Below, piece after piece: positions 11,419 through 23,894 of a stretch of 64,000 bases of DNA. The DNA is from Musa acuminata AAA Group (taxonomy: Eukaryota > Streptophyta > Magnoliopsida > Zingiberales > Musaceae): NCBI RefSeq assembly GCF_036884655.1, contig NC_088335.1:41906501-41970500 (forward strand), in the 5' to 3' direction. Below the pieces are notes generated by a model. The model saw only the letters and a list, made by a program, of their open reading frames with translations, was not told where the DNA came from and did not search any database. The position numbers and the translations under genes were made by a program. Position 1 is the first letter of the stretch, and each line of letters opens with the position of its first letter.

Positions 11419-11734
11419 CTCTTCCTTCGCCCTTACTCCATGGACAAGCAATCCAAACTTTGGAATCATAAGAGCCGCAGCTTCTCGGAAGCAAAAGCTT
11501 AGCTTCACTATGAACAATGATTCGGGCACATCTCCTCCTCCTCGGCATCTGAACTTCGCAGAGCACGCAATGAATACGTACAAAGTACGTGACTAATATT
11601 GCAGAACACATGCAGGCATGTTAAAAAGACAAATGCAATGCATCAGCCCACTGTGTACAATGTGACGTTTTTATTTCCTCCGTACTTCCCAAGAAAACTA
11701 CTATTGATCGGCTATAACATGTCTAATGATCTAC

Positions 11735-12091
11735 GATTAATTATAGATTATTTGTTATAATTAATCATCATATTTTAATTTTTATATTTTTAAAAATTAT
11801 ATTAAAATATTTATATTTATAAAAATAAAATATTTAATCTTGTTTTCTCCTTATATCATCGATTTTACTGATAGAAATATTATACGTGCTCAATGATAAA
11901 TCAAAATGAGATAGAATTGATATATTAAAGATAAATCTTACGATATTTTTATTAACGGAGTCGATGATGTAAGGAGAAACAGAGTTAAATATTTTACTTT
12001 TATAAATATAAAGATTTTAATATAATTTTTAAAAATATAAGGATCATTATACTAAAGATAACTAATTATAAAATATAATATGTAATTAATC
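11735..12091. mobile_element. 357 bp inverted-repeat MITE
   Basis: The ends GATTAATTATAGATTATTT (from 11735) and the reverse complement of the stretch ending at 12091 match over roughly 150 bases per arm. The arms include a shared block reading gttttctccttatatcatcga on the left and its inverted, slightly changed partner at 11955-11980. The short centre (11875-11940) is unpaired. There is no coding capacity. Such long-armed AT-rich hairpins are typical of non-autonomous DNA transposons. The superfamily cannot be assigned, because no clean target duplication is seen. Confidence 0.7.
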
Positions 12092-12507
12092 TTGTATCTG
12101 ATGGCATATGCCTTTGTTTACTATGCACTTCTTAACATCGCCCTCTTATAAAAAGATGAGCATAAGATAAGCATTGGTTGCGTAAAAGATAAGATTTAGA
12201 GTTAAAAAATCTATATACATGTTTTAGTTCAACATGATAAGTGAAGGACTCGCCAATATGATCTTATTAAGAATTAGGTGCGTGCCTTTCTCTAAACTAA
12301 TGCAAAACCTTTTAGTCGTTTAGAGTTGGTTATCATGTGAGAGAGGAGATCAAGTAAACAAGTGAGAAGGAGAGAGGGCTGTCATGTGAAACAATGGATT
12401 ATTTCATTAGACAACCATTGTGCTAACATTTAGATGAGCAAGTTGCAAGTGTTATGTGGAGTTGCAGAACTGTTCTCCTTTCTGCATAGATATGAAATAT
12501 AATAAAG

Positions 12508-13662
12508 ACTTAAAGGTTCATTTTAGTCTTTGGATCAATTTAATTTTTATGATTTATTCGTATCTAAAATATTTTTTATATTTTTAAAAAATATAGTATA
12601 TAAGCTCATCCCGTCAAATTTAAGTTAATAAACGTTAAAGTCATGACATAAATTATTAATATAATGATAAGTATAATTTAAGTTTAAAAAGAGATTAAAA
12701 TATATTTTAATCCTTCTGATTTTGGTCATAGACCACTTAAGCTCTTATGATTTACTCGTGTCTAAAATATCCTTTACATTTTAGAAAATATAGCATATAA
12801 GCCCCTTCCATCAAGTTTGAGTTAACAGACGTTTAAATAGATTATAAATTGGCTCACAATAAACCATTAATATAATAACACGTATAATTTAAGTTTAAAA
12901 AAAGAGTTAAAGTCTAAGATGAAGAGACAGAGATAGGAGAGGTTAGAGGTAGAGGTGAGAGAAAGTTACACTATCATGTCATAGGCGTGACTAGTAGAGG
13001 CATAGGAGAAGACGGAGTGAGAGGCGATGAGGATAAAGATGCCTAGGAGGAGGAAGAGGGATTAGGAGACCATTGCGTGCTTAGCGTCAGACCAGTCGAT
13101 ACATATCCACTTGAGGCAAGATTGGAAGCTCGTCGTTAGCATGAGAGAGACTACGTGTGTACAATGCCTTACTAGACAACAGTGGCTTGATGCTACTATT
13201 GATGGTCATTTTCACGATGACGTCTCCTCCTATCATTGATGGTGGTCTCAATTTTTTTTTAAACTTAAATTACACATGTCATTATATAAATAATTTATTA
13301 TGAGTCAGTATATCACGTAAACAAACTCTAACGTCTATTAACTCAGACTTGATAAGAAAGATTTATATGCTATATTTTTTAAAATATATAAATTATTTTA
13401 AACATGAATAAATCATAAGGACTTAAGTGATTCAAGGTTAAAATCATGAGGGTTAAAATAGATCTTAATTTTTTTTAAAATTTAAATTATATATATTATT
13501 ATATTAATGATTTATTGTGAATTAACATACCATATAAGTAAACTCTAACGTCTATTAACAGAATGAACGCTATAATTTTTAAAATGTAAATATTATTTTA
13601 GATATGAGTAAACTATAAGGATTAAAGTGATTCATGACCTGGCTAAAATGAACGTTAACTCT
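12508..13662. mobile_element. Mutator-like non-autonomous element with doubled terminal inverted repeats
   Basis: The 9 bp sequence ataataaag stands immediately outside both ends (12499-12507 and 13663-13671), the target duplication size of Mutator elements. The left arm contains two tandem, diverged copies of a unit of about 200 bp (from 12508 and from about 12710). The right arm contains two inverted copies (about 13250-13460 and 13470-13660). The outermost matching block is GTTCATTTTAG. The 340 bp centre (12910-13250) is less AT-rich and purine-biased, and shows no recognised gene fragment. No transposase is present. Confidence 0.75.
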
Positions 13663-13671
13663 ATAATAAAG

Positions 13672-14222
13672 TTAGACTGAAAGCATCATCTCATCACTGC
13701 ATATGATCATTCATTAATCATCAAATGTAAAATATCTACTTATCATAATGATACACTCATCTGCCATCCTTTTCAGTAACACAATATAGAAACCGGTTCT
13801 AATCCGACGAAACACATCAGAAGTTTTGGTTGCACAAAAGCCATTAGAATCTAAGCCATGACTTCTAACGAAGAGATGCTTCTTGTCTGCAGCAATATCG
13901 GTAGCTGTCAAGCCATTTCTTTAACCCTCTTCTGTCCATCTGCAATGGAATTGTTTCAGCATAATGTGGAGATATAGTCAAGTACATGAGACTTAGGTCA
14001 GAGTGTAAGATTAAACAAAGCTAATGATTTAGTTAGTGCAATAAGACCATTGGACAACAGCTAAACCTCTGGATTCTTCGCTACACACATTCTTATTATA
14101 AGGTACAAAGCTTCTGCAACAACTGCTTCAAGTTGGGTTGGAGGTCTTCTGACCTCTCTCTTGAATTGTTTCTGTTCAGTTGTTGATGCTTTTAGAAACA
14201 AAAACAGAGATCACTTCAATCC

Positions 14223-14260
<38 letters not shown>

Positions 14261-17200
14261 CCCACTGTTTAGCTATTTCTAAATGTTTGAGAAGCACAAT
14301 AGTGAAGACCTCCACAGCTCATAAAACACAAGCATGCATGGTTAGTCTCATGGTGGTGGTCCAAGCTTTAGTTAAAGAAGAGCTACTTTCTCATCAAGTG
14401 AAGTAGAATAATATGAATGTCTTGAAGAAGGTACAAGTTTATGTTACCTTATGCAAGTCTGACTTCTCTTCCTTCTTTGAACCGCTTCATTCTTCATTGG
14501 CTCTTCTCTTGGTGAGCTAAAACTACAGTAATTATGATCTACACTCATGCCCTTATGCCTGTTAGACTAGCTTTATCTTACTCTTTCTTTTATCTCTCAT
14601 GGTAACTACATGCAACAAGATGAGTTCTGAAGCAGGAGAAGTAAGCTATGTCGCTATATATCATTGTCATACTTTAGCATATTCCAACTAACGTAAACAC
14701 AAAGAAAGAAAGAAACGTCACATAATAGCAACAGAAATGTAACCCTACTTGAAACCTTAGCAATGACAAACCTTTCTCTGAACTCTGTTCTCCAAACATA
14801 CCATGTTTTCTTTAAGAAAATTGCATGTACATGCAATTGACTGCTTGCCAACCAAACGCTAAGAAATAAGTACTCGTAGTAGGGTGAAGAACACTGGTAC
14901 TATATAATGCATCTCTTTCAAATTTGTGATCAAGGAAGAAAACTCTGTTGACATTGTTAATACAGAAAGGTAATGCTTTTCTAAGTTTACATGCATGCAT
15001 CACAAAACTGCGGGCTAATATAGCTTTCTTTAAGACCACATTGACTTCATGTTGAAGTCTGAACCTATGATCCAATGGAGTAGGTTATCACATCCTTGGA
15101 ACAACAGAGATGGTTCACTTATCTTTCTCTTTATGCCTAATGTTTGTTTCCTTAGGTAGAACATGTTGTTTGTTAAGTTCATCCATATCTTTTCCGTATA
15201 TTTTATTTGTTGGCTTGGGAAAATGTAGAAGCACGTTGCCTTTACATCTCAGTATAGAGCACTATAACAGCTGTGTTGTGATATGCCTAACATGATTTCT
15301 AGTGGAGTGATTTCATTGATATCAATATGCAGAGAACTTAAGCATTTAATTAAGCCAATCTTTTAGAAGTTGATCACCATCAAACATGCACACTATGCAC
15401 ATTTAACTTAAGCATGTACATTGATATTAAATTATTAAGAGATTTTAAGCATTTAACTTAAGCTAATATTGTAGAAGTCACCATCAAACATGTACATTGG
15501 CGTGACATGCCATACAACAACGGATGCAATCAAACAAAAATGAGGTTGTTTGGCACGTAGAATTGAGCCTTACACTTATGTTGTGTCCTACTACATAAAG
15601 CTTGAACTTAGCCATGGATCATGAAGAAGCAAACTAAGACTTCTCATCTCCTACCAAAAATATAAGATCCATCTTATGTCACCCAAAAATAGTTTGAAGT
15701 GACAATATAAAGTGCCAATATTTATATGTTTCTCAATTTCAAAAATTATGACTGTTTATTTTACTCTAACTTTTTGTCACTAAAAGAAGCTTGCACTTGT
15801 TATGAGAATATCAGTAATGAAAATAGAAGTGTCAAGTACATAGAGATCGTGAAATTGTAAAATTTAATTCACACTAGACATTCCAATAATAAATCCATGG
15901 ATTCAATGAATTTTATTGATACATCAGAAGTGTCTTATCACACATGTTCCTGCATCTGTTTTGTTTACTAACATCTTACTGTTCTACTGTTCTATTGAAA
16001 AATAAAAATGATTATTAATCTTTTTTTAAGATAAGTGGATGGTTAGCATTATATAATATCATTAAGAAACAAAAAAACAAATACATCTAGAAAGATCTAA
16101 AGGAAAAAAGATGAGGAGAAGAAAACTAACACTTTGCGGCAAACTAGCATCCATTACTGGCAGGATTAGCATCTTTGTTAGAAGAGACAATTGGCTTCAT
16201 CCACCTAATCCATTTCAAATCATGTCTTCCACATAATTCCCCTACAGTTGATGACACCAAAATGTTCATTTCAGACCTCAATAGACAAAAACATGCTCGT
16301 GGATGTAGTGGGTGCTTTTCATGTACCTGAGAGGCAGCACCATGGAGAGACAACCGGCCGGGATTGGCACCATCTCAAAAGAATCAAACACCTTTGAGGC
16401 TTGCCATCTGCACCAATTTGATTCAAGGTCGGTGACAGAGAGGGGCCACTTTGTTGAGGTCTCCACTGCATTTCTTTCATCCTGCTCAAAGAGGAAGCTG
16501 AAACCAATGCCGATGACGTCTCTAAGCCCCTCATCTCCATCACCTTCTTTATCAGATCCTGAAAAGGAACGAGAATGGGACAATGCAGTGCTGTAATGTC
16601 CTCAAAGCCAGTCCATTATCAAACTCGCCATGGGTGCATGGAACCATCTTCATCTCAGGAGATGAAGTTTGTAAGGAGTTGTTGTTGAGGTTATAATTCG
16701 GTTCTTTAGAATCTGGTTCAAACTAGACAGCCACATCCATGTTCCTGAGCATGCTTGTTCAACACAATAATGGGAAGTGTAGTTTAGGTCACCCCACACC
16801 CCCCATGTGTACCCCAACCGAGGAACGGAGATGGCTTCTTCCCCTCCCAAGAGCACACCATGAGTGCTCTCCCGCTGCAAATCATTAAACAACTATTACT
16901 ATGTGGCACAAGCAGAAGGCTTCCCTATGACCAAATGGGGCTCAAGTGGCCAGCATCAGTGCCCTGCTCTGGTCTGGTTCAACCCAAGCAGGCCATTGGT
17001 TGCCCCCACCACCCTTCCCCCAACAGGGACAGACAGCCTCTTATGCAGTCTCTGATCCCAATGCAATTGGCATGGTCCCTCACTCTTCCCCATTCGATCC
17101 CCACCCAGTGACTTCCATAGGGTAATAATATGAAGTACTACAAGGAACTGCCCAGGTAGCAAGCAGCGTACCACACTCTGCTCGCCTCTTCTCATTCCCT

Positions 17201-17600
17201 CTCCATTCCCAGTCGTGTACATTATTTTACTGCAATGCATTGGGAACTGACCTGTAGGAGGGAGAGAACGCGAAGCGAATGGAAGTGCAAGAGGGCAGAA
17301 CACAGGCACTGACACTTGTCCGGCATGGCAATCGAAATGATGAAGCTAATTAAAATAAGCATGGTGGTTACTGGTTTTCGCAAGGAGGCTCCATCAACCT
17401 CTCATATATAGGGAGAGGGAGAGACAGCACAGGGTCAAGCCAACAACAAAGAACAGCTTGAGTTGAGAGAAGGCTCGGCCACCTAATTAATGTCATTGCC
17501 ATCCCCCGACCTTTCTTTTCCTCTCCTTTTGTGTGTCAACTCTGAAGGAGAACACTGAACACCCTCACCTGAGACTCGTGTTATGCCACTGCTCTCGCCC
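13672..17600. other. intergenic region upstream of the isopentenyltransferase gene
   Basis: No convincing gene. It contains an (AT)n run at 14225-14259 and short unsupported frames. The part nearest the gene (16600-17600) is less AT-rich and would hold its promoter. A TATATA motif at 17404-17410 followed by purine-rich sequence is a plausible core promoter about 260 bases before the start codon. Confidence 0.5.
14225..14259. repeat. (AT)n microsatellite
   Basis: Seventeen or so uninterrupted AT units. Confidence 0.95.
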
Positions 17601-17671
17601 GCCTTCCATTTGTTGAACCTCTTTGCGACACAGATTGGTGGGTTTGGCCAAGTGCTTATTTGTTGGGCTAT

Positions 17672-18775
17672 ATGAGAGTTCTACTCACCAGAGGGGGCAA
17701 CGCAGCTCTACTCCAACACCTCCATCGCCCGGCTTCGGTGCGCCTCGGACCCGCGACGGTCGCAACGGTGCCGAAACGAAGCTGCCATTGGCAGCGGGAC
17801 ATGTGCCGGAGGTGTTACTCTTCCGAAGATTATTGTGTTGAGGACAATGATGCCGGAAGGAAGGAGAGCGTGGTGGTGGTCATGGGCGCCACGGGGACGG
17901 GGAAGTCGAAGCTGTCGATCGACCTGGCAACCGAGTTCTCCGGGGAGGTGGTAAACTCGGATAAGATTCAGGTGTACCGGGGACTCGACATCACCACCAA
18001 CAAGATGCCGGTCGCGGATCGCTGCGGCGTGCCGCACCATTTGCTGGGGGATCTCGACCCAGCCGCGGGAGAGCTCCCGCCGGCGGCGTTCCGGGAAATG
18101 GTGGCCCGCGCAATCTCCGGGATAACCGGCCGAGGCCGATTGCCGGTGGTGGCCGGTGGGTCCAACTCCTTCATATACGCCGCCATGGCCGGCAGCTACG
18201 ACCCCGGGCGGAGCCCATTCGCCGGTGGCTGGAAGGCGGGGAGGAGGAGGGAAGGGAGGCTGCGGTATCGGTGCTGCTTCCTTTGGGTGGACGTGGAGGC
18301 TGCGACGCTGGCGGAGCAACTCGATCGGCGGGTGGAGGAGATGGTGGCGGCGGGGATGGTGGAGGAGTTGGGCCGGTATTTCGAGGCGGATGAGGAAGCG
18401 GGGAAGTTGAGGCACCCGGGGCTGGCAAAGGCGATCGGGTTGGCGGAGTTCCAGGAGTACTTCCTGGGAGAGCGGCGGGGGACGGCGCCAGCGTATGAGG
18501 CTGCAGTGGTGGCCATCAAGGCGAACACGCGGCGGCTGGCGGAGGAGCAGGTGTGGAAGATCGAGCGGCTGGAGCAGATGGGATGGCCGCTGCGGAGGCT
18601 GGACGCCACCGCGGTGGTGGCTGCGCGACTGGCCAGGGAGGCAGCGGAGGCTGAGGCGGCGTGGGAGAGGGACGTGGCGGGGCCCGGCGCCGCGGCGGTG
18701 GAGCAGTTCCTGAAGGAAAAGTCGGAGGGGCACCTGCATCACCACATCGTCCCTTCTCCTCTAATTTATGCTTAG
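17672..18775 (+). CDS. IPT: adenylate isopentenyltransferase (cytokinin synthase)
   Basis: A 367-residue intronless frame. It transfers the dimethylallyl group of DMAPP to N6 of ATP/ADP, the first committed step of cytokinin synthesis. Evidence: the P-loop GATGTGKS at residues 72-79, then SGEVVNSDKIQVYRGLDITTNK and the GVPHHLLGDLDP block. Further on are VVAGGSNSFIYA, the LWVDV strand, the LRHPGLAKAIGLAEF-like region and the C-terminal KANTRRLAEEQVWKIERL helix. All are diagnostic of plant ATP/ADP IPTs (IPT3/IPT5-like group), which lack the zinc finger of tRNA-IPTs. The first 60 residues are rich in Arg, Ser and Ala with few acids, fitting a plastid transit peptide. I chose the first ATG (17672). 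Length is near the upper end for the family, and the lack of introns is normal. The coding region is strikingly GC-rich against AT-rich flanks, a common monocot trait. The subclass (IPT3 versus 5 or 7) is not certain. Confidence 0.93.
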   Translation: MRVLLTRGGNAALLQHLHRPASVRLGPATVATVPKRSCHWQRDMCRRCYSSEDYCVEDNDAGRKESVVVVMGATGTGKSKLSIDLATEFSGEVVNSDKIQVYRGLDITTNKMPVADRCGVPHHLLGDLDPAAGELPPAAFREMVARAISGITGRGRLPVVAGGSNSFIYAAMAGSYDPGRSPFAGGWKAGRRREGRLRYRCCFLWVDVEAATLAEQLDRRVEEMVAAGMVEELGRYFEADEEAGKLRHPGLAKAIGLAEFQEYFLGERRGTAPAYEAAVVAIKANTRRLAEEQVWKIERLEQMGWPLRRLDATAVVAARLAREAAEAEAAWERDVAGPGAAAVEQFLKEKSEGHLHHHIVPSPLIYA

Positions 18776-19690
18776 CTTTTGTTCATAATAAGAGCGGAAG
18801 AAAAAATTGGTAAAGAAGGAAACAGTAAAAGCAAAGTGTCCGAAACTCTTTTCTTTCTTTTTCTTGATATGTTTAATATGTCCAAAATCTAAAATTGATG
18901 CATAAATTTCAAAACATACGAATCAGTCTTTTAAACAAACATGACTCTCCTAAAACCTCCTTTTAGGTCTCATCTTGAAAGCATAAAACCGCTTTTGTTT
19001 TAATTAACTGTCCCACAGATAAGAAATTCAATCATATCAACCTAATCAAGATGATTAGAACGGGTCTCTTACAAATGTTCGCTAGATTAATTAAATGAGT
19101 ACAAATGCGGAACCTGCAGCTAAACCTTAGTCCATTTTTCACTCTAAATGTGTCAAGCGTCGGGCACAGATTACAATGAAAAATCACCTACTCCATAAAA
19201 TACCCATTTAGAGGAAAAAAAAGACAGAACATATCCACCGGGTCGAGGGCATTATTATAAGATACAAAAGCTTTCTTTTTATTAATCGAATTAATTATAT
19301 ATCATCGTGTAATTAGGTATTATAAAATTAATTTTTAAATATTATATTATTATTATTATATGTGATAATATATATGATATAATAAATATAGAAATCCCTA
19401 TAACTTTTGAAACGTAGGGATGATATTAAAGATAACTAACTGTATAAAATAATCTATAATTAACCTTTATTAACCAAAGAACAATTTGTTCCCATTAAAA
19501 CTGCATCATAATTCTCCATAAATTAAGAGCTACACAGTCGAGAAAGCGATCCGTCGGCGATTAGACCTGATCGTTAATTGAGCTCAATAATTAGGCCCAT
19601 TGCAAACGAATTCGGAACAACGCAACCGACGAATGGACACGGGTTTTCGTCTTCCGGTAGACGGCTGGTAGGGGCTCGTCCGTCATTTGC
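18776..19690. other. intergenic region between two converging genes
   Basis: AT-rich. It should contain the 3' ends of the IPT gene and of the minus-strand gene that follows. A weak inverted repeat at about 19285-19465 resembles the MITE at 11735-12091, sharing aaagataactaa and a ctataattaa-type end. Confidence 0.5.
19285..19466. mobile_element. MITE-like fragment related to the element at 11735
   Basis: The right end (ttaaagataactaactgtat, then atctataattaac) matches the right end of the 357 bp MITE. The left end, taattatatatcatc, is a poor inverted partner. It is shorter and more decayed than the full element. Confidence 0.4.
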
Positions 19691-20485
19691 TCATTTGCGT
19701 GAGCGCAAAAGCGGCAACGAACTCTCACGCCACGTCTGCACCACCGATGGCGAGCGGCCCCTTCTTAAGTCTGCTGCCGTTATCACTCCGTCGTCGCCGC
19801 CCACAAACACCCTCTCGGCCCGGCCGGCGACTTTCATGACTCTCCGACGCAGGATGGGTCGCCACTCCGCTGCGGCGGCCGGGGTCCGCTCCCCCGCCAC
19901 CCTGGGGTCCCACACCCTCACCGCTGCCGCGGCCCTTGCGCCATCCGCGGCCGATACAACCACCGCGGGCGAAGCCAGGCTCTCCGCCGCAACCGGGGCC
20001 TGGGCGAGGAACGACCTCAGCTCCTCGCCGCGGTCCAGGTCCATGAGCGAGATACGGCCGTCGGAGCGATCGAACCCCAGGCCGAGCCCCTCCCACGTCC
20101 TGACGACCACGCCACCTAACGCCAGATCCAAACCACCATCCCGTCCATGGTCGTCCCAATAACCGCCGGATGCGGAGTCGTACTCATCGGGTGATGACGA
20201 CGAGGCCTCATCTTCGTCGTCATCATCGTCGGACGGCGATTCAGATTCGACGACGTCGTCGTCATCGTCTTCGCTAGAGGAGCAGTAGCAGACGGGTTGA
20301 GAGATGGCCGATCTGGCTCTTGTGTACCTGAGGAAGGCGAGCTTGGCCGGGCCGAGGAAGCGGAGGAAGGCGGCGAATCCGGCGACGAGGAGGGCGACAG
20401 AGGCCCAAGCGCCGGCGAGGTCGGACAGGATGCTGGCGATGAGGCCGGGGATCGGCAACGCCTCTGCCATCAGAGGGATCTCCAT
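19691..20485 (-). CDS. uncharacterised membrane-anchored acidic protein
   Basis: A 264-residue single-exon frame that I do not recognise as a named family. From the ATG at 20485 it begins MEIPLMAEALPIPG. A hydrophobic stretch follows (about residues 14-42, ALLVAGFAAFLRFLG), likely one membrane span. Next is a very acidic low-complexity block (about residues 68-112) with runs of Asp and Ser such as SSSEDDDDD. The C-terminal 150 residues carry GGVVVRTWEGLGLGFDRSDGR, VRVWDPRVAG and RVFVGGDDGVITAADLRRG. These look like two or three degenerate WD-type strands and not a full propeller. A longer upstream frame to 20650 exists, but it is proline/serine-rich and lies in probable 5' UTR. GC-rich coding bias and the ordered domain layout argue that it is real. 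Function unknown. Confidence 0.7.
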   Translation of the reverse strand: MEIPLMAEALPIPGLIASILSDLAGAWASVALLVAGFAAFLRFLGPAKLAFLRYTRARSAISQPVCYCSSSEDDDDDVVESESPSDDDDDEDEASSSSPDEYDSASGGYWDDHGRDGGLDLALGGVVVRTWEGLGLGFDRSDGRISLMDLDRGEELRSFLAQAPVAAESLASPAVVVSAADGARAAAAVRVWDPRVAGERTPAAAAEWRPILRRRVMKVAGRAERVFVGGDDGVITAADLRRGRSPSVVQTWRESSLPLLRSRK

Positions 20486-22737
20486 CAAAGCCCTAACCGT
20501 TACAACCTCGCTTCGAAACGGAGGTCGGGAGACGAGGGAGGCAGGCGGCGCCGTGGGCGAGGCAGAGGCGGTTAAATAGACGGCGGAGCAGTTTAGGGGC
20601 GGAGGCGGTGTGTGAGGTGGCGAAACGGAATTGGGTTGCTGAGTCAGCACGTGATCGGCGTGGGCTCGGTGGGGGTTGAGGCTCCTCCGTGTCTACGAAG
20701 TCAGCAAACAGCCCTTTCTCGCCACTTGGGACACTGGGAACCGCCGGAGCAAGTGGGGCCAACAGTGGTTTCATGTGAGGGAAAAGGGTTGGCTCCTGCT
20801 CCTACTATGTCAGGGGATCCTCATCCGGGTCACACTGATGACTGGCCGAAGGGAACGTGTGGACCGTCGCGTGATACGTGCCCGTGGCGAGTTGGGTTGG
20901 TGGTACGAGAGGAGAAGGCGCCGTAAGAGACTAAGAGATATGAAGGGACCCACGACCTTCTGGTTCTTTGTCCTTTTTGCGTGCGCTTTTTCTTGTACAA
21001 GATAAAAGCGTGGTCAAACCGCCATCGGGTGAGGAAGTTGGATGAAGTGGCGGGTGTTGATTGGTGGTTCTCGGGTGTGTGTGTGTTGACGTGAGGCACG
21101 AGAGCACGTTGGTATGATGGTATGATGGGTGAGCTAAGTGAAGGAGAAGCGTGGTGTGCGCATAGAACGTCCCTAGTTGAGCTTTGACCTTGAGTCGGGG
21201 ACATGGCGTGGGAGGGAAGTCGGGAAGCTTCCCGTCTGGGAAATAGGGAAGGAGATGGGAACAAAAGGAAACCTTGTGGACGCCAACGCTAGATTATGCT
21301 TGAATTCTATCTTGATATCATTTACGTAGGATGTCGCGTGACGGCGTTGCTTTGTGGCTACCATCAATTGTTTTTAGGCGATAGAGTAGTATGATCGATT
21401 GCTCAACTAAATGCAGTTTTATGGTTCAGGTGATGCATTTTAGGTGGTTTACAATCTCTATGCACAATATCCTATAAAGGTACCATGGCATTCTAGATAA
21501 GTACACTGTATGAAGCATGAGCAACATTCACTGTGTATGAAACATGTATTTACATCAGCAAGAACATTCGCATTTCTATGCTCTAAAAATAATTTGTTTC
21601 ATTATGAATGTCAAATGCTACCACAGTTAAGATGGAACTGAACATTTGAAAACAAAAGCTTATTCACCGTTTCCTTAATGCGATATATAGTGATACTAGA
21701 AGTAAACAGACCATATTTTCATAAAGTTCCCAATAACATGTATTTATCTGCAAGGAAGCATGTCCGAAAATGTGGCGAAGGTCCACCGTATGAGCATAGG
21801 CCTTTAGTCTAACCTTATTTCTTTTAACCAATATAATCCTTAGTCATTCAAGAAACTTATAGTCGTCCAAGTAGAAACTTGTATTTATTTTACTTAGTCT
21901 TATCATACATTATAAAGTATAACCGAAATAATAACAATGGAAGATACTATATCATATTTGATAAATCACAAATATCATTTGTGTTTGGTGTGAGAAAACA
22001 AGCTTGTATTGTTTGGTATGGGTGGCCCCATACCATTTTTTCCACATCTAAGTGTGGATGAGACTTTGATATTATAAATATTTGATTTCTCTATTATTCG
22101 TAGCACAAGCATTCTTATCAGTCCCTCTAATAGTGAAGTTGAGGTCTTTTGGATCTTATGATGATTGTCATATGATAAATCATCATTTGTCTTCATTAGT
22201 ATTCATATGTGAGCATACGAGAAATTATCTACTTTAAAGGAGCCTCGTATAGTTTTATCCTATCAAGATAGACACCCTAAAAAATGCCTCTAATGATAAA
22301 CGTGGTAATCTAATAAGATCAAATTTGATCATCAATTTTACTTGGTGAAAATGATTTTACCTAACCTACTTGAGTACTATCGCATTTGAAAAATAGGAGT
22401 CATTAAGTATTTAGAACAAACAAGGAAATTTTTTTTCGAATGTAAAAAATATTTATATCCCACATCTTGCTTAGACTATGCTAGAGCATTGTTTAGCAAA
22501 ATTCCTCGGACAATTAAGTTAGTATACATTTGTAAATATATGTTTGGCCAGTTTTAAATTAAAAAAATCTAAAAAAAGTATTATTATAACTCTATTCCAT
22601 GTGGTGACTTTCCAATTGGTTAAAAATAATAACCATTTCATTTGCTTTAAGGTAAGAGTCTCAGAAAATAATGTTTCTTCAAGATCTTAATCACTACCAC
22701 CTGCACTCATAAATAGCTAAATTATGCTTTAGTTTTT

Positions 22738-23115
22738 TTTTCATCTAAAGTGGATATATTATGCATAAAGAGTTTGCTCTATGATGTATTAGGTGCTTCA
22801 TATGCGTCTTTGTCTTAGATAGATATATAACATATAAATGAAATGTTTTACGATAAGTCAAGCACTTTAGATATTTTCTTGTCGTAAGTGAATACATTGT
22901 GTGCAAATAAGATATTTTCAAATGTTTTTTGACTCTTCGGATATATTTTTACCTTGGATAAACAAACCACACGCAAATAAGATATCTTGGGTAATATCAA
23001 ACACTTTGAATATTTTTCTACCATAAGAAAATGCATTACACATAAAGAGGATATCCTAGGTTGTGTTTAGTGCTTTTAATATTTGTCTTTATAAGCTAAT
23101 GCATCGAGTGCTATA
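22738..23115. repeat. degenerate tandem array, unit about 65 bp
   Basis: Five to six diverged units in series, each with a motif like attttt-ac-ttagat-aa, a gcataaaga/gcaaataagata core and a tcaagcacttt-gatatt end. Examples sit near 22870, 22925, 22985 and 23045. Confidence 0.6.
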
Positions 23116-23894
23116 AGCATAATAAACTCTTATACATAGTTATATTGTGTTTTGTAGGAAGTAATGTTTAAGAGTCTCACTCGTAATAAAAAAATATTAT
23201 AAATTTAAATCTTAATAAGTGTAAAAGTTTTTTTATCTTTTATTTGAAAAAAATAATATATGAATTTAGGTTTGGCCTAACTTGGTCAGGTAAATTGATT
23301 TAAATTGAGTTTGGTAATATGAAATTGACTCAACCTAGGGTTGTTGATCAAAATTGTCAAACCTAGCTATAAGAAAACCCTTTTTATGTTAATATTATAC
23401 ACATGAAGTTAATTAGTATAATATTAAATAAGTCATTTTTTTTGTGAACGATGGAAGGGTGCTCATCCTATTAAGGTCAATCAATTGAGAATGTTGAGGA
23501 ATGCTTAATTAAGGAGAAAAGCCATTTATATACATGTGTCAATAATGTTAATATAAATGGTATTAAGATATAGTGATAAGGAGGATATAGTGATAAGGAG
23601 GCCTTAGACATGATAAAGATATCAAGAGTTAAAAGTCTTAACAATTGGAAGACCATTTTTTTGTTTAAACAAATGAAAGGGATGCCAAGATTGAGTAAGT
23701 TAATAAGATTGAGAGAGTAAAATCAACCTTATCATGTCAAGAGAAAGACCTACGTTGAAAGCTCAACGTTGCATCCTATGCCCTCATTGATTGGTATTGC
23801 CAATATGACTAAATTCACTCGTGGTTTGGTGGTTGAGGCTTTTTTGTGTTTTGGGAGTTAAACAAGCCTTGAAGATAAGGTGTAACTGATAAAC

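Noticed and set aside
11152..11611. Frames of 86-143 codons on both strands around 11400
   Set aside because: Each is built on the (TC)n tract and has no domain or codon bias.
16144..17315. Several overlapping frames of 60-119 codons upstream of the isopentenyltransferase gene
   Set aside because: All strands and frames compete, no family resemblance and no splice-consistent chain; more likely promoter-proximal sequence.
17708..18745. 345-codon frame antisense to the isopentenyltransferase gene
   Set aside because: It is a GC-driven shadow. The sense frame has all IPT motifs; the antisense translation is His/Pro/Arg-rich without domains.
19578..20162. 194-codon plus-strand frame over the unknown acidic protein gene
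   Set aside because: It is antisense to a frame with a membrane span and ordered acidic block, and is Pro/Ser/Arg-rich throughout.
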